Shown: in pieces, positions 8,634 through 17,448 of the stretch
How positions within the stretch are numbered: position 1 is the stretch's first letter
How the letters are laid out: the number at the start of each line of letters is the position of its first letter
Source of the DNA: Mycolicibacterium hippocampi
GTDB lineage: Bacteria > Actinomycetota > Actinomycetes > Mycobacteriales > Mycobacteriaceae
Assembly: GCF_010723735.1 (NCBI RefSeq)
Contig: NZ_BLLB01000002.1
Coordinates: 1,178,001-1,242,000 of the forward strand
Length of the DNA stretch: 64,000 bases
Direction: 5' to 3'
Program-made: the position numbers and the translations under genes
The notes under the pieces: model-generated
What the model was told of the DNA's origin: nothing
The model's input: the letters and a program-made list of their open reading frames with translations, nothing else
Database searches by the model: none

Positions 8634-10931
8634 ATGGACATCGTGACCACCGATGCCGACATCGCCGAACTGACCCTCGAGGAGAAGGCGTCGCTCACCA
8701 GCGGTGTGAACTTCTGGTACACGAAGCCCATCGGACGTCTCGGTGTCCCGTCGATCATGTTGACCGACGGCCCGCACGGTCTGCGTAAACAGCGCGACGG
8801 CGCAGACCACCTCGGAATCGGTGACAGCGTGCCCGCGACGTGCTTCCCGCCGGCGGTCGCGCTCGGTTCGAGCTGGGACGTCGCCCTCATCGAGCGGGTG
8901 GGTGCGGCCCTGGGCGCCGAGGCCGCGCTCGAGCACGTCGCCGTCGTGCTCGGACCGGGTATCAACATCAAGCGTTCACCGCTGTGCGGACGCAACTTCG
9001 AGTACCTGTCCGAGGATCCGGTGGTCAGCGGCGTTCTCGGCGCAGCGCTGGTCGCCGGGATCCAGTCGAGGGGCGTCGGCGCCTCGGTCAAGCACTTTGC
9101 GGCCAACAACCAGGAGAGCGACCGGATGCGGGTCAGTGCCGACATCGACCCGCGGCCGCTACGCGAGATCTACCTTCGTGGCTTCCAACGTGTCGTCGAG
9201 GACGCGCAACCGTGGACGGTGATGTGCGCCTACAACCGCATCAACGGTGTGTACGCATCGCAGGATGCGTGGCTGCTGACGCAGGTGCTCCGCGGCGAGT
9301 GGGGTTTCGCCGGCGTCGTCGTCTCCGACTGGGGCGCGGTCAGCGACCGGATTGCCGCCCTCTCGGCCGGTCTGGACCTCGAGATGCCGGGCTCGCTGAG
9401 CGACGACCGCGTTGTCGCCGCGGTCAGGGACGGCTCACTCGACCGACAGTGTGTGAACGCCGCGGCCGCCCGAATACTCCGGTTGGTCGACAGAGCACAG
9501 GCGGGTGCCGCCGTCACCACCCCACCCGCGGCGGGTGCTCACCACGCGCTGGCGCGGGAGTCGGCGGGTAGATCCATCGTGCTGCTCAAGAACGACGACG
9601 GGATCCTTCCGCTTTCCAAGAGCAGAAACATCGCAGTGATCGGGGAATTCGCCACCCAGCCGCGTTATCAGGGCGGTGGATCGTCGATGATCAAACCCAC
9701 CCGGCTGGACAACGCACTCGACGAAATCCGGCTGCTGGCAACAGGAAAAGTCGTCCATGCGGCGGGGTTCGACTCGGCTACCGACGTCTCGGCACAGGAG
9801 GCCACCCGGTTGCGGCGCGAGGCGGTCGCCGCAGCCGACTCGGCCGACACCGCCGTCGTGTTCCTCGGACTTCCGGCACGTCTGGAGTCCGAGGGTTACG
9901 ACCGCGATGACATCGACCTGCCGGTTCAACAACTGGAGCTCCTCGCCGCCGTGCTCGAGGTCAACCCGAACACGGTGGTGGTGCTGTCCAACGGCGGCGT
10001 GGTGGCGCTGCCGTTCGCCGCGGAGGTGCCCGCGATCATGGAGGGATGGCTTCTGGGGCAAGCGGGCGGCGGTGCGATCGCCGATGTGCTGTTCGGAGAG
10101 GTCAATCCGTCGGGGAAGCTCACCGAGACCATCCCCGTCCGGCTCGCGGACAGCCCGGCCTACCTCGACTTCCCGGGAGAGTTCTCGCACGTGCGGTACG
10201 GCGAGGGCCTGTTCGTCGGCTACCGCTGGTATGACACCCGAGACATGGAGGTCGCCTTTCCGTTCGGTCACGGCCTGTCCTACACCACCTTCGAGTACAG
10301 GACCGCCACGGCCGGCATCGACGACCACGGGGACATCGAGGTGCGCATCGTTGTCACGAACACCGGCGCCGTGGCGGGACGTGAAGTCGTTCAGGCGTAC
10401 ACGGCGTTACCGGGCAGCAGGATCGCCCGGCCCCGGCGGGAGCTCAAAGCGTTCACCTCGGTGGCGCTCGACAGCGGGGAGTCCCGCGAGGCCACCTTGA
10501 CCGTCCGTCGAAAAGACCTGGCGTACTGGGATACCCGCGTCGACCGCTGGGTGGTCGAGGACGGCCCGTACACCGTCGAGGTCGCCGCGTCGAGCAGGGA
10601 CATCCGCTCGTCGGTCCAGATCGATGTCGACGGTGATCCGGTGACCATCCCGCTGTCGCGGTCGTCGTCGATCGGTGAGGTGCTCGCGCATCCGGTCGCG
10701 GGCCCGATCCTGCAGTCCGCGATGGCGTCGGCGATGGCGGGGGCGGGCGAGGCCGCCGCCATCATGCCCGACGGTGTCGACCTCAGCCGGCTCCTGGACT
10801 CGTTCCCGATCGGGCAGATCGGAATGCTGGCGGCCGGCAGCGGAGCCGAAGTCGACCCGGCGATGATCGACGCGCTGCTTGCGGCAGCAGATGCGCCAGA
10901 CGAAGGGTCCACCGCTCATGCACCGGGCTGA
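8634..10931 (+). CDS. Glycoside hydrolase family 3 beta-glucosidase
   Basis: A 765-residue GH3 enzyme that releases beta-linked glucose or xylose from oligosaccharides or glycosides. The order is N-terminal TIM barrel (LTLEEKASLTSG at 14-24), the substrate-binding KHFAANNQE (153-161), the catalytic nucleophile Asp232 in VVVSDWGA, the alpha/beta sandwich domain (IVLLKNDDGILPL) and a C-terminal fibronectin III-like domain (PFGHGLSYTTFEY onward). No signal peptide is seen, so it is probably cytoplasmic. ATG 8634 is chosen; GTG 8613 in the same frame is also possible. The last 16 bases overlap the convergent YihY-type gene. The neighbouring sugar-binding lipoprotein suggests uptake of the glycosides. 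Confidence 0.9.
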   Translation: MDIVTTDADIAELTLEEKASLTSGVNFWYTKPIGRLGVPSIMLTDGPHGLRKQRDGADHLGIGDSVPATCFPPAVALGSSWDVALIERVGAALGAEAALEHVAVVLGPGINIKRSPLCGRNFEYLSEDPVVSGVLGAALVAGIQSRGVGASVKHFAANNQESDRMRVSADIDPRPLREIYLRGFQRVVEDAQPWTVMCAYNRINGVYASQDAWLLTQVLRGEWGFAGVVVSDWGAVSDRIAALSAGLDLEMPGSLSDDRVVAAVRDGSLDRQCVNAAAARILRLVDRAQAGAAVTTPPAAGAHHALARESAGRSIVLLKNDDGILPLSKSRNIAVIGEFATQPRYQGGGSSMIKPTRLDNALDEIRLLATGKVVHAAGFDSATDVSAQEATRLRREAVAAADSADTAVVFLGLPARLESEGYDRDDIDLPVQQLELLAAVLEVNPNTVVVLSNGGVVALPFAAEVPAIMEGWLLGQAGGGAIADVLFGEVNPSGKLTETIPVRLADSPAYLDFPGEFSHVRYGEGLFVGYRWYDTRDMEVAFPFGHGLSYTTFEYRTATAGIDDHGDIEVRIVVTNTGAVAGREVVQAYTALPGSRIARPRRELKAFTSVALDSGESREATLTVRRKDLAYWDTRVDRWVVEDGPYTVEVAASSRDIRSSVQIDVDGDPVTIPLSRSSSIGEVLAHPVAGPILQSAMASAMAGAGEAAAIMPDGVDLSRLLDSFPIGQIGMLAAGSGAEVDPAMIDALLAAADAPDEGSTAHAPG

Positions 10932-11953
10932 CCCGGGTCGTGTCGCTCGCGAGCAGTGCCGGTACCGGGTCTGATCTCGTCTTCGGGTTCGTCGGCGGGG
11001 TGCGGTCCGTCGAAGCTCACGTCAACGCGTTGAAAGCCCTTGGCGCGCTGCGCCTCACTCTGTCCGGCGTACATCTTCCGGTCGGCCGCGGTCAGGTCGA
11101 CGTCGTCGGTGAAGGGGGTGAGCAGGGCCCGGGGGTGCAGCCGATCGACGCGCACCACGTTGATCTCCGCACACACCAGCAGTGACGTCGAAACCAGGTA
11201 GAGGAACGCCAGTAGTCCCAGGACGATGGCGAACACACTGTTGGTGACGCTTGCCGACGCGGCGACGCGAGCGACGAAACTGGCACCGAACCACTGCAGC
11301 ATCTGCCATATCAGCGCGGCGACCACCGCCCCCGGCAATACCTGCGCGTAGGTCAGGGACCGCTCGGTGGTGAGTCGGAACGCTGCCATACAGACCGCGG
11401 TGTTCAGCACGAAGGACAACACGACCACACCACCCGTGCCGAGCACCCCCAGCCCGGTCGAGACCTTGCCCAATGCGGTCAGCAGCGTCGTGGCGATCAG
11501 CGCCGAGCCCAGCACTGTCAGCAGCTTGAGGCTGCGCAGGCGCGACTTGAACGGATCGGGTCGGACATACCGGGGGACCGCCCACACGGTGTTCATCGCG
11601 TTCTGCAGGGCCTGGCCGACGCCCAGCGCGCCGTACAGCGCCCCGGCTATGCCGATCGCCACGCCGACGGCGCCGCCGCTGAGCGCTTCGGGCCGGCTGA
11701 GCTGATCGCTGAGAAGAGGAAACTGATTGACCGCAGAGTTGACGATGCTCTCCCGCCACTCCGGCCGGGCGGACAGCACCACCCCGAGCAGGGTGGTGAG
11801 CAGCAGCAACAACGGGAACAGCGAGACGAAGGCGTAGTAGGTGATGAGCGCCGCCAGGAAGTGGGCCTGGTCGTCGACGAACTTGTAAATCACCGCGACG
11901 ACGAAGCCCATGGCGCGGCTCCTCTGCTGCAGCCGATCCAGCCAGCCCACCAT
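10916..11953 (-). CDS. YihY/BrkB-family inner membrane protein
   Basis: A 345-residue integral membrane protein of the YihY (UPF0761, formerly mis-called ribonuclease BN) family. Residues near 20-60 contain ALITYYAFVSLFPLLLLLTTLLG, the hallmark first segment, followed by about five more hydrophobic helices (GGAVGVAIGIAGALYGALG, LLTVLGSALIATTLL, VVLSFVLNTAVCMAAF, VVAALIWQMLQWFGASF, SVFAIVLGLLAFLYLVS). The charged C-terminal tail of about 70 residues is acidic and proline-rich. The ATG at 11953 follows a GGTGGAGG ribosome site. Function of the family is not settled; transport or envelope roles are suggested. Confidence 0.85.
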   Translation of the reverse strand: MVGWLDRLQQRSRAMGFVVAVIYKFVDDQAHFLAALITYYAFVSLFPLLLLLTTLLGVVLSARPEWRESIVNSAVNQFPLLSDQLSRPEALSGGAVGVAIGIAGALYGALGVGQALQNAMNTVWAVPRYVRPDPFKSRLRSLKLLTVLGSALIATTLLTALGKVSTGLGVLGTGGVVVLSFVLNTAVCMAAFRLTTERSLTYAQVLPGAVVAALIWQMLQWFGASFVARVAASASVTNSVFAIVLGLLAFLYLVSTSLLVCAEINVVRVDRLHPRALLTPFTDDVDLTAADRKMYAGQSEAQRAKGFQRVDVSFDGPHPADEPEDEIRPGTGTARERHDPGQPGA

Positions 11954-12012
11954 CGTGACCTCCACCCAGCACGCGGCCCGGTGCCGCAGCCGGTGGAATA
12001 CCCGGGGTTCGC

Positions 12013-12852
12013 CTACTTCAACATGCTGCCCGCGTCGACGGTGACAGGAAGGCCGGTGACATAGCGTGCTTCCTCCGAGGCCAGGAACAACACCGCATTG
12101 CTGATGTCGATCGGTTCCACCCATCCGACCGGGAGCACGTGCATGAACTGTGCGGCCACGGCGAGATCGTCCGGGCCGGGGTTCTGCAGATCCGGTCGGA
12201 ACAACCGCATCGTGCCGTCGTTCATGAACATCGGGGTGTTCACGTTCGTCGGGCACACTGCATTGACCCGGATGGAATGCTGCCCCAGCTCGACCGCAAA
12301 GGTGCGCATCAAGCCGATCACCCCGTGCTTGGCGGCGATGTAGTGACCGGTGTGCGGGTAGGCCTTCAACCCGCCCACCGAGCTGGTGAGGATGATCGAT
12401 CCGCCACGTCCACCGGAAAGAAGGTGAGGCACGGCAGCTTTGACGGACTTCCACACGCCGCTGAGATTGACATCGATCATGTCGTCCCAGTTCGCCTCGC
12501 TGGTCTTGTCGAGGGTCTGACCGCCGTTCCCGATCCCGGCGTTGGCGACCACGATGTCCAGCCTTCCGAGCTGTTCGACACCGCTGTCCACCGCCGCTTT
12601 CAGTGCGGCGTAGTCGCGGACGTCGACCTCCGCGGTGACGACGCGTCGGTTGAGCCCCTTGACCAGATCGGCGGTGTGGGCCAGGTCGTCGGGTGTCGAG
12701 GGTGCGATCTGGGTGTCCTCGCTGATCGGACCGCAGACATCGATGGCGATGATGTCGGCGCCCTCCTCGGCCAGCCGGACCGCATGGCTGCGGCCCTGCC
12801 CACGGGCGGCGCCGGTGATGAAGGCTACTTTTCCTGCGACCCGACCGGTCAT
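12013..12852 (-). CDS. Mycofactocin-type short-chain dehydrogenase/reductase
   Basis: A 279-residue NAD-dependent alcohol dehydrogenase of the SDR fold. The dinucleotide motif is TGAARGQGRSHAVRLAEEGAD, followed by the mycofactocin-SDR insertion between beta-2 and alpha-3 (VCGPISEDTQIAPSTPDDLAHT), then NAGIG, Ser in LTSSVGG and the YIAAK active site. Members of this group hold NAD tightly and pass electrons to the redox cofactor mycofactocin; many are annotated as carveol dehydrogenases. The ATG at 12852 follows a GAGGTG ribosome site. It lies downstream of the TetR gene on the same strand but has its own CGATCGATCA operator-like site at 12886-12898. Confidence 0.9.
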   Translation of the reverse strand: MTGRVAGKVAFITGAARGQGRSHAVRLAEEGADIIAIDVCGPISEDTQIAPSTPDDLAHTADLVKGLNRRVVTAEVDVRDYAALKAAVDSGVEQLGRLDIVVANAGIGNGGQTLDKTSEANWDDMIDVNLSGVWKSVKAAVPHLLSGGRGGSIILTSSVGGLKAYPHTGHYIAAKHGVIGLMRTFAVELGQHSIRVNAVCPTNVNTPMFMNDGTMRLFRPDLQNPGPDDLAVAAQFMHVLPVGWVEPIDISNAVLFLASEEARYVTGLPVTVDAGSMLK

Positions 12853-12885
12853 GTGTGCACCTCGATCATCATGCGTGACGAATTT

Positions 12886-12898
12886 TGTCGATCGATCA
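12886..12898. promoter_or_regulatory. TetR operator-like site ahead of the SDR gene
   Basis: TGTCGATCGATCA differs slightly from the perfect palindrome TGATCGATCGATCA at 13601-13614 and shares the CGATCGATCAG block. It lies 34 bases upstream of the SDR start, in the expected promoter position. The TetR at 12927-13526 would be the binder; this is inferred from the shared motif and the gene order. Confidence 0.5.
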
Positions 12899-12926
12899 GG
12901 AACGTTGGCACTCCTCGGCTTCGTTG

Positions 12927-13526
12927 TCAACCTCCGGTTGTGTCGGGTCGCTCCGTGAGGAGGGTGAGCTGCCGGTCCATGAAGGCGCGCAGCTCGTCGT
13001 GGCCGAGGGTGACGCCGACTGCGCTTTCGTTGCACAGACTGCGTGCGGTCTGCGCGATCAGCATCGACAGGGCCACCGGCGGGCACTCGTCGACATCGAT
13101 GCCTCTGGCGCGCAGCGCCACCGTCACCGCGGCGGTCTCGATGTCGCGCACCCGCTCCGCATAGGACTTGAGCTCAGCGCGAATCACCTTGCGATGGTTG
13201 GCAAGGGCCATGAACTCAGTGTTCAGGCCGGTCCATCGCAGGTCACTGTTGATCGACCACAGGGCGCGTAGCGGATCCTCGTCGGTGAGCGCCGCGCGCA
13301 TCCGCTCGAGTGCCACCTCCGCGCCGGACCGGAGCACTTCGACGAAGAGGTCGTCCATGGTGGGGAAGTAGTAGTAGACCAACGCCTGCTTGACGCCGGC
13401 CTCGGTGGCGATACGTCGGGAAGTCGCTGCGGCATAACCCTCATCGCGCATGACCTTGGTGGTGGCGTCGATCAGCCGCTGTCGCGCAGCGGTTTCGGTG
13501 GACCGGGGTTTACGGGGCGTTGCCAT
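12927..13526 (-). CDS. TetR-family transcriptional regulator
   Basis: A 199-residue repressor. The N-terminus is basic (ATPRKPRSTETAARQRL) and the helix-turn-helix is AATSRRIATEAGVKQALVYYYFPTMDDLF at residues about 33-61. The C-terminal part is a typical ligand pocket of helices without recognisable specificity. The gene sits between the SDR (12852, same strand) and a divergent cytochrome P450 (13645), and both neighbours have CGATCGATCA-containing sites in their promoters, so it probably represses all three genes and is released by an SDR/P450 substrate. That model is inferred. Confidence 0.88.
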   Translation of the reverse strand: MATPRKPRSTETAARQRLIDATTKVMRDEGYAAATSRRIATEAGVKQALVYYYFPTMDDLFVEVLRSGAEVALERMRAALTDEDPLRALWSINSDLRWTGLNTEFMALANHRKVIRAELKSYAERVRDIETAAVTVALRARGIDVDECPPVALSMLIAQTARSLCNESAVGVTLGHDELRAFMDRQLTLLTERPDTTGG

Positions 13527-13600
13527 TCAGTGGTCTCTTCCATGACGAGCGCTTGACCGCCGTTCGCGCCCTGTGATAGGCATGGCGCAGTCTAACAGTT

Positions 13601-13614
13601 TGATCGATCGATCA
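13601..13614. promoter_or_regulatory. Perfect palindromic operator in the tetR-P450 divergent promoter
   Basis: TGATCGATCGATCA is a perfect 14-base palindrome centred in the 118-base gap between the divergent TetR (start 13526) and P450 (start 13645). It matches the site at 12886-12898 ahead of the SDR gene. In the minus direction a TTAGACT-like -10 lies beside it, so binding could block the repressor promoter too. Confidence 0.65.
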
Positions 13615-13644
13615 GTTTTGGGGATCGTACTCATGGAGGCTGCA

Positions 13645-14925
13645 ATGACCGATCTCGCCCAGGTGAACTTCTTCACCGATGAACACGTGAGCCAGGACCC
13701 CTACGAGTATTGGGACTACCTGCGCGAGCAGAGCCCCGTGACCCGGGAGCCTCACTTCGGCGTCGTCGCCGTCACGGGATATCAGGAAGTGATCGCGGCA
13801 TTCAAAGACCACGACCATTTTTCGGCGGTCAACGCCATCGGCGGTCCATTCCCGCCGCTGCCGTTCACCCCGGAGGGTGACGACATCACCGAGCAGATCG
13901 ACGCGCACCGCCACGAGTTCCCGATCCATGAACACATGGTCGTCATGGATCCACCCGCCCACGACCGGGCACGGTCACTACTGAGCAGGCTGCTGACGCC
14001 GCGGCGCCTCAAGGAGAACGAAGACTTCATGTGGCGGCTCGTGGACAGTCAGATCGACCAGTTCATCGGCAACGGCCGATGCGAGTTCCTGTCCGAGTAC
14101 GCGAAACCGTTTGCCACCTCGGCGATCATCGATCTACTGGGTGTTCCCGAAGACGACCGTCCCGAGTTCCTCGCCGCGCTGGGTGCCGAGCGGCCGTCGG
14201 ACAATGTCGTCGGGGCCCTCGACGGTGCGCCGGTGGGACGCGATCCGCTTCGTTATCTCGACGAGAAGTTCGCAGGCTACCTCTCGCAACGGCGCCGCGA
14301 ACCCCGTGACGACGTGTTGTCGGGAATGGCCACCGCGAAGTACCCCGACGGCTCCACGCCGGAACTGCTCGAGGTAGTCAAGCCGGCGACCTTCCTGTTC
14401 GCCGCCGGCCAGGAGACGGTCACCAAGCTGCTCAGCGCCGCGGTGCAGGTGCTCGCCGACCATCCCGGGCATCAGCAGGTCTTGCGCCAGAACCCCGACA
14501 CCATCCCGGAGTTCATCGAGGAAGCGCTGCGCATGCACTCGCCGACGAAGGTTGACTTCCGGCTGGTCCGCAAGACCACGACGCTGGGCGGGGTGCGCCT
14601 GACCGCGGGCACCATCGTGATGCTCTGTCTCGGTGCTGCCAACCGCGACCCTCGTAAGTTCGACGATCCCAATCAGTTTCGGCCGGATCGAAAGAACGTC
14701 CGAGAGCACATCGCCTTCGGTCGCGGCATCCACACCTGCGCAGGCGCACCTCTGGCCCGCGTCGAGGGGCAGATCACCGTCCGTCGGTTGCTGGACCGGA
14801 TGCGCGACATCACGCTCGACGAAACGGTTCACGGACCGCCGAGCGCGCGGCGCTATGCATACGATCCGACCTTTCTACTGCGCGGTCTCACTGAACTCCG
14901 CATCGAGTTCGCCGCCGCAGGCTAG
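13645..14925 (+). CDS. Cytochrome P450
   Basis: A 426-residue soluble bacterial P450. The heme-binding loop FGRGIHTCAGAPLAR gives the axial thiolate Cys365. The K-helix EEALR (E-x-x-R) and the I-helix FLFAAGQETV are present; the I-helix has Glu where the usual acid-alcohol pair has Asp or Glu before Thr, within family variation. It would hydroxylate a hydrophobic substrate using electrons from a ferredoxin and reductase; no ferredoxin gene is adjacent. ATG 13645 is chosen for the ATGGAGG ribosome site seven bases ahead; ATG 13633 is an alternative. The following epimerase gene may share its transcript (46-base gap). CYP family assignment was not attempted. Confidence 0.92.
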   Translation: MTDLAQVNFFTDEHVSQDPYEYWDYLREQSPVTREPHFGVVAVTGYQEVIAAFKDHDHFSAVNAIGGPFPPLPFTPEGDDITEQIDAHRHEFPIHEHMVVMDPPAHDRARSLLSRLLTPRRLKENEDFMWRLVDSQIDQFIGNGRCEFLSEYAKPFATSAIIDLLGVPEDDRPEFLAALGAERPSDNVVGALDGAPVGRDPLRYLDEKFAGYLSQRRREPRDDVLSGMATAKYPDGSTPELLEVVKPATFLFAAGQETVTKLLSAAVQVLADHPGHQQVLRQNPDTIPEFIEEALRMHSPTKVDFRLVRKTTTLGGVRLTAGTIVMLCLGAANRDPRKFDDPNQFRPDRKNVREHIAFGRGIHTCAGAPLARVEGQITVRRLLDRMRDITLDETVHGPPSARRYAYDPTFLLRGLTELRIEFAAAG

Positions 14926-14971
14926 CACTGTCGGCATTACGGTATCGCCTTCGGCTAACATCGTTGGCGAT

Positions 14972-15991
14972 ATGGATATCGATAGGGACAGCGTGAATGT
15001 GACCGGTCAGCGTGCCCTCGTGATGGGTGCCAGCGGCAACGTGGGAGCATGCGTGACGCGTCATCTGGCGGCAGGGGGCGCCGATGTTCGTGTCCTGCTG
15101 CGAAAGACCAGCTCCACGTTGGGGATCGACGGGACATCGGTGGAGAAGCACTACGGTGATCTCTCCGACGCAGCGCAGGTCACCGCCGCGATGGCGGACC
15201 GCGACGTCGTCTACTACTGCGTCGTCGACACCCGAGCCGAGCTCCGCGACCCGACACCGCTGTTCGAGACCAATGTCAACAGCCTTCGTCGGGTGCTGGA
15301 TGTGGCGGTGGAGGCCAACCTTCGCAAGTTCGTCTTCCTGAGCACGATCGGCACCATCGCGGTCGGCAGGAACGGTGAAACCGTCGACGAAGACACCCCG
15401 TTCAACTGGGCCGACTCCGCCGGCAGCTACATCGAGTCCAGGCGCGCAGCAGAGCAACTGGTGTTGTCCTACGTTGCCGACCACAAGCTACCCACGGTGG
15501 TGGCCAACGTGTCGAATCCCTACGGCCCGCCGGACTGGCAACCGCGGCAGGGGATGTTCGTCCAACTGGCGGCCCAGGGGAAGATGCCGTGCTACGTCCG
15601 CGGTGTCGGCTCGGAAGTCGTGGGGATCGACGATGTCGCCGACGCGATGCTGCGCGCGGCCGAACGGGGGCGGGTCGGCGAGCGCTACATCATCTCCGAG
15701 CGGTACATGACGCACCGTGAACTGGTGACGGTCGCCGCCGAGGCGGTAGGCGCGCGACCACCACGGTTCGGTATCCCGATGGGTCTGGTTCAGGGGTTCG
15801 GCTACGTGGCAGATGGCCTCGCCGCGCTGACCCGCCGCGATATCCCGATCAGTAGTCAGAGCGCCCGGTTGTTGGCGCTGACGTCACCGGCGAGCCACGC
15901 CAAGGCCACCCGCGAACTCGGCTGGCACCCCTGGCCGACCGAGCACTTCATCAGGCGCGCGGCCGAGAACTACGTCAGCAGAGCCGGCTGA
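14972..15991 (+). CDS. NAD-dependent epimerase/dehydratase family (extended SDR)
   Basis: A 339-residue extended SDR. The Rossmann motif GASGNVGACVTRHL fits GxxGxxG, and the 3-beta-hydroxysteroid dehydrogenase/dihydroflavonol reductase-like segments KFVFLSTIGT and NPYGP follow. The catalytic position reads SYIESRRAAE, so the normal Y-x-x-x-K lysine is Arg; this may alter activity. The ATG at 14972 has a weak ribosome site; the in-frame GTG at 14993 has AGGGA ahead of it and may be the true start (332 aa). It follows the P450 on the same strand and is likely part of the same oxidation pathway, substrate unknown. Confidence 0.82.
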   Translation: MDIDRDSVNVTGQRALVMGASGNVGACVTRHLAAGGADVRVLLRKTSSTLGIDGTSVEKHYGDLSDAAQVTAAMADRDVVYYCVVDTRAELRDPTPLFETNVNSLRRVLDVAVEANLRKFVFLSTIGTIAVGRNGETVDEDTPFNWADSAGSYIESRRAAEQLVLSYVADHKLPTVVANVSNPYGPPDWQPRQGMFVQLAAQGKMPCYVRGVGSEVVGIDDVADAMLRAAERGRVGERYIISERYMTHRELVTVAAEAVGARPPRFGIPMGLVQGFGYVADGLAALTRRDIPISSQSARLLALTSPASHAKATRELGWHPWPTEHFIRRAAENYVSRAG

Positions 15992-15993
15992 GC

Positions 15994-17448
15994 TCAGCCG
16001 AGACCGATGCGGATGTTCTTGATCTGTAGGAACTCGTGCAGTCCGTCGATACCGCCGGTGCGTCCGAAGCCGCTCTGCTTGTACCCGCCGTACGGGCCCT
16101 GCGGTGAGATGTCGCTGAAGGTGTTCACCCACACCGACCCTGCCTCGAGCCTGCGCGCGACGAGGTGGGCGCGGTTCAGATCGCGGGTGTGAACGAACGC
16201 GTTCAACCCGTAGACGGTGTTGTTGGCGATACGAACCGCCTCGTCGTCGTCGCTGAACCTGATGACCGAGACGACGGGTGCGAAGGTCTCGGTCTGCGCC
16301 AACTCCGAGTGACCGTCGACGTCGCCGAAGACCGTCGGCTCCAGGTAGTAACCGTGCGCAAGCTCACCTCCGATCCGCCGGCCGCCGGTCAGAAGCTCAC
16401 CCGAAGAATCGGCGACGGCGGTGTCGATGACACCGAGGATCCGGTCGACGGCGGCCTGGCTGATGACCGGACCGAACGTCACTGTCGGATCGAGTGGGTC
16501 ACCGACCGCGGCGGCGCCGACGACGGCGAGGAACCTGCCGACGAAGTCGTCGTACACCGACTCGTGCACCAGAATCCGGCTCGCGCAGGCGCAGCTCTGC
16601 CCCGATTGCATGAGCGGGCCCTGGTGGGCGCCCAGCACGGCCGCGGTGTCGAGATCGGCGTCGGCGAACACGATGTTGGCGGACTTGCCGCCGAGTTCGG
16701 CGACCACCGGGGTCAGGTTGGCGGCTGCGGCCTGCAGCACCTTGCGCGCGGTGCCGCCGCCACCGGTGAAGTGGATCTTGCGGATCCCCGGGTGCCGGAC
16801 CAGCGCGTCGCCCCCCTCGGCGGCCGCAGGGACCACGTTGACCAAGCCAGGTGGTAGGCCGGCCTGCAGACAGAGTTCACCGAAGCGCAGCGCCGCCAAC
16901 GGTGCCAATTCGGAAGGCTTGAACACAACCGCATTTCCTGCGGCCAGCGCAGGCGCCACGCACGACCCGGCGACCGCCAACGCCCCGTTCCATGGCGCGA
17001 TGACCCCCACCACACCGTAGGGCTCCCGCTCGACCAGGTTGAGGTCGAACGACCCGTTCGTCGGTGTGCTCGATCCGAGCGGTTTGTCGACGTAGCCGGC
17101 GAAGTGGCGCAGGAACCGCTCCAGCAGCAGCGCGGTCCCGGCGAAGGACACCGGCACGGCATAGTCGTGCACGTTGAGAGTGGCGAGTTCGGCGAGGTGC
17201 TCGTGGATGACGTCGGCAAGGTCGATCAGCATGTCGCGGCGTCGGTCGACGGTCAGGGCCACCCATTCGCGCTGCGCTTCCCGCGCCGCAGTCACCGCAC
17301 GGTCGATCTCGTCGGCACCAGCCAACGCAATCGTGGCGTTGGACCGCCCTGTCGCCGGGTAGATGTGCTCGTGGGTGCGACCCGACGTCGTGGTGATCCG
17401 CTCATCGCCGACGAGCAGCCCAACGGTCTCGCCCAGTGTGGCGGTCAC
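15994..17448 (-). CDS. NAD(P)-dependent aldehyde dehydrogenase
   Basis: A 484-residue ALDH-superfamily enzyme oxidising an aldehyde to the acid. Key residues are in place: Asn154 in APWN, Lys177 in FKPSE, Glu251 in ELGGKS and the nucleophile Cys286 in GQSCACASR. The C-terminal part has the conserved SGFGRTGG loop. The GTG at 17448 overlaps the preceding stop (GTGA, four bases), making it the last gene of the leftward operon SDR-SDR-CMD-ALDH (19917 to 15994). In this setting it would take the aldehyde made by the alcohol dehydrogenases to a carboxylic acid. Substrate not determinable. Confidence 0.92.
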   Translation of the reverse strand: MTATLGETVGLLVGDERITTTSGRTHEHIYPATGRSNATIALAGADEIDRAVTAAREAQREWVALTVDRRRDMLIDLADVIHEHLAELATLNVHDYAVPVSFAGTALLLERFLRHFAGYVDKPLGSSTPTNGSFDLNLVEREPYGVVGVIAPWNGALAVAGSCVAPALAAGNAVVFKPSELAPLAALRFGELCLQAGLPPGLVNVVPAAAEGGDALVRHPGIRKIHFTGGGGTARKVLQAAAANLTPVVAELGGKSANIVFADADLDTAAVLGAHQGPLMQSGQSCACASRILVHESVYDDFVGRFLAVVGAAAVGDPLDPTVTFGPVISQAAVDRILGVIDTAVADSSGELLTGGRRIGGELAHGYYLEPTVFGDVDGHSELAQTETFAPVVSVIRFSDDDEAVRIANNTVYGLNAFVHTRDLNRAHLVARRLEAGSVWVNTFSDISPQGPYGGYKQSGFGRTGGIDGLHEFLQIKNIRIGLG

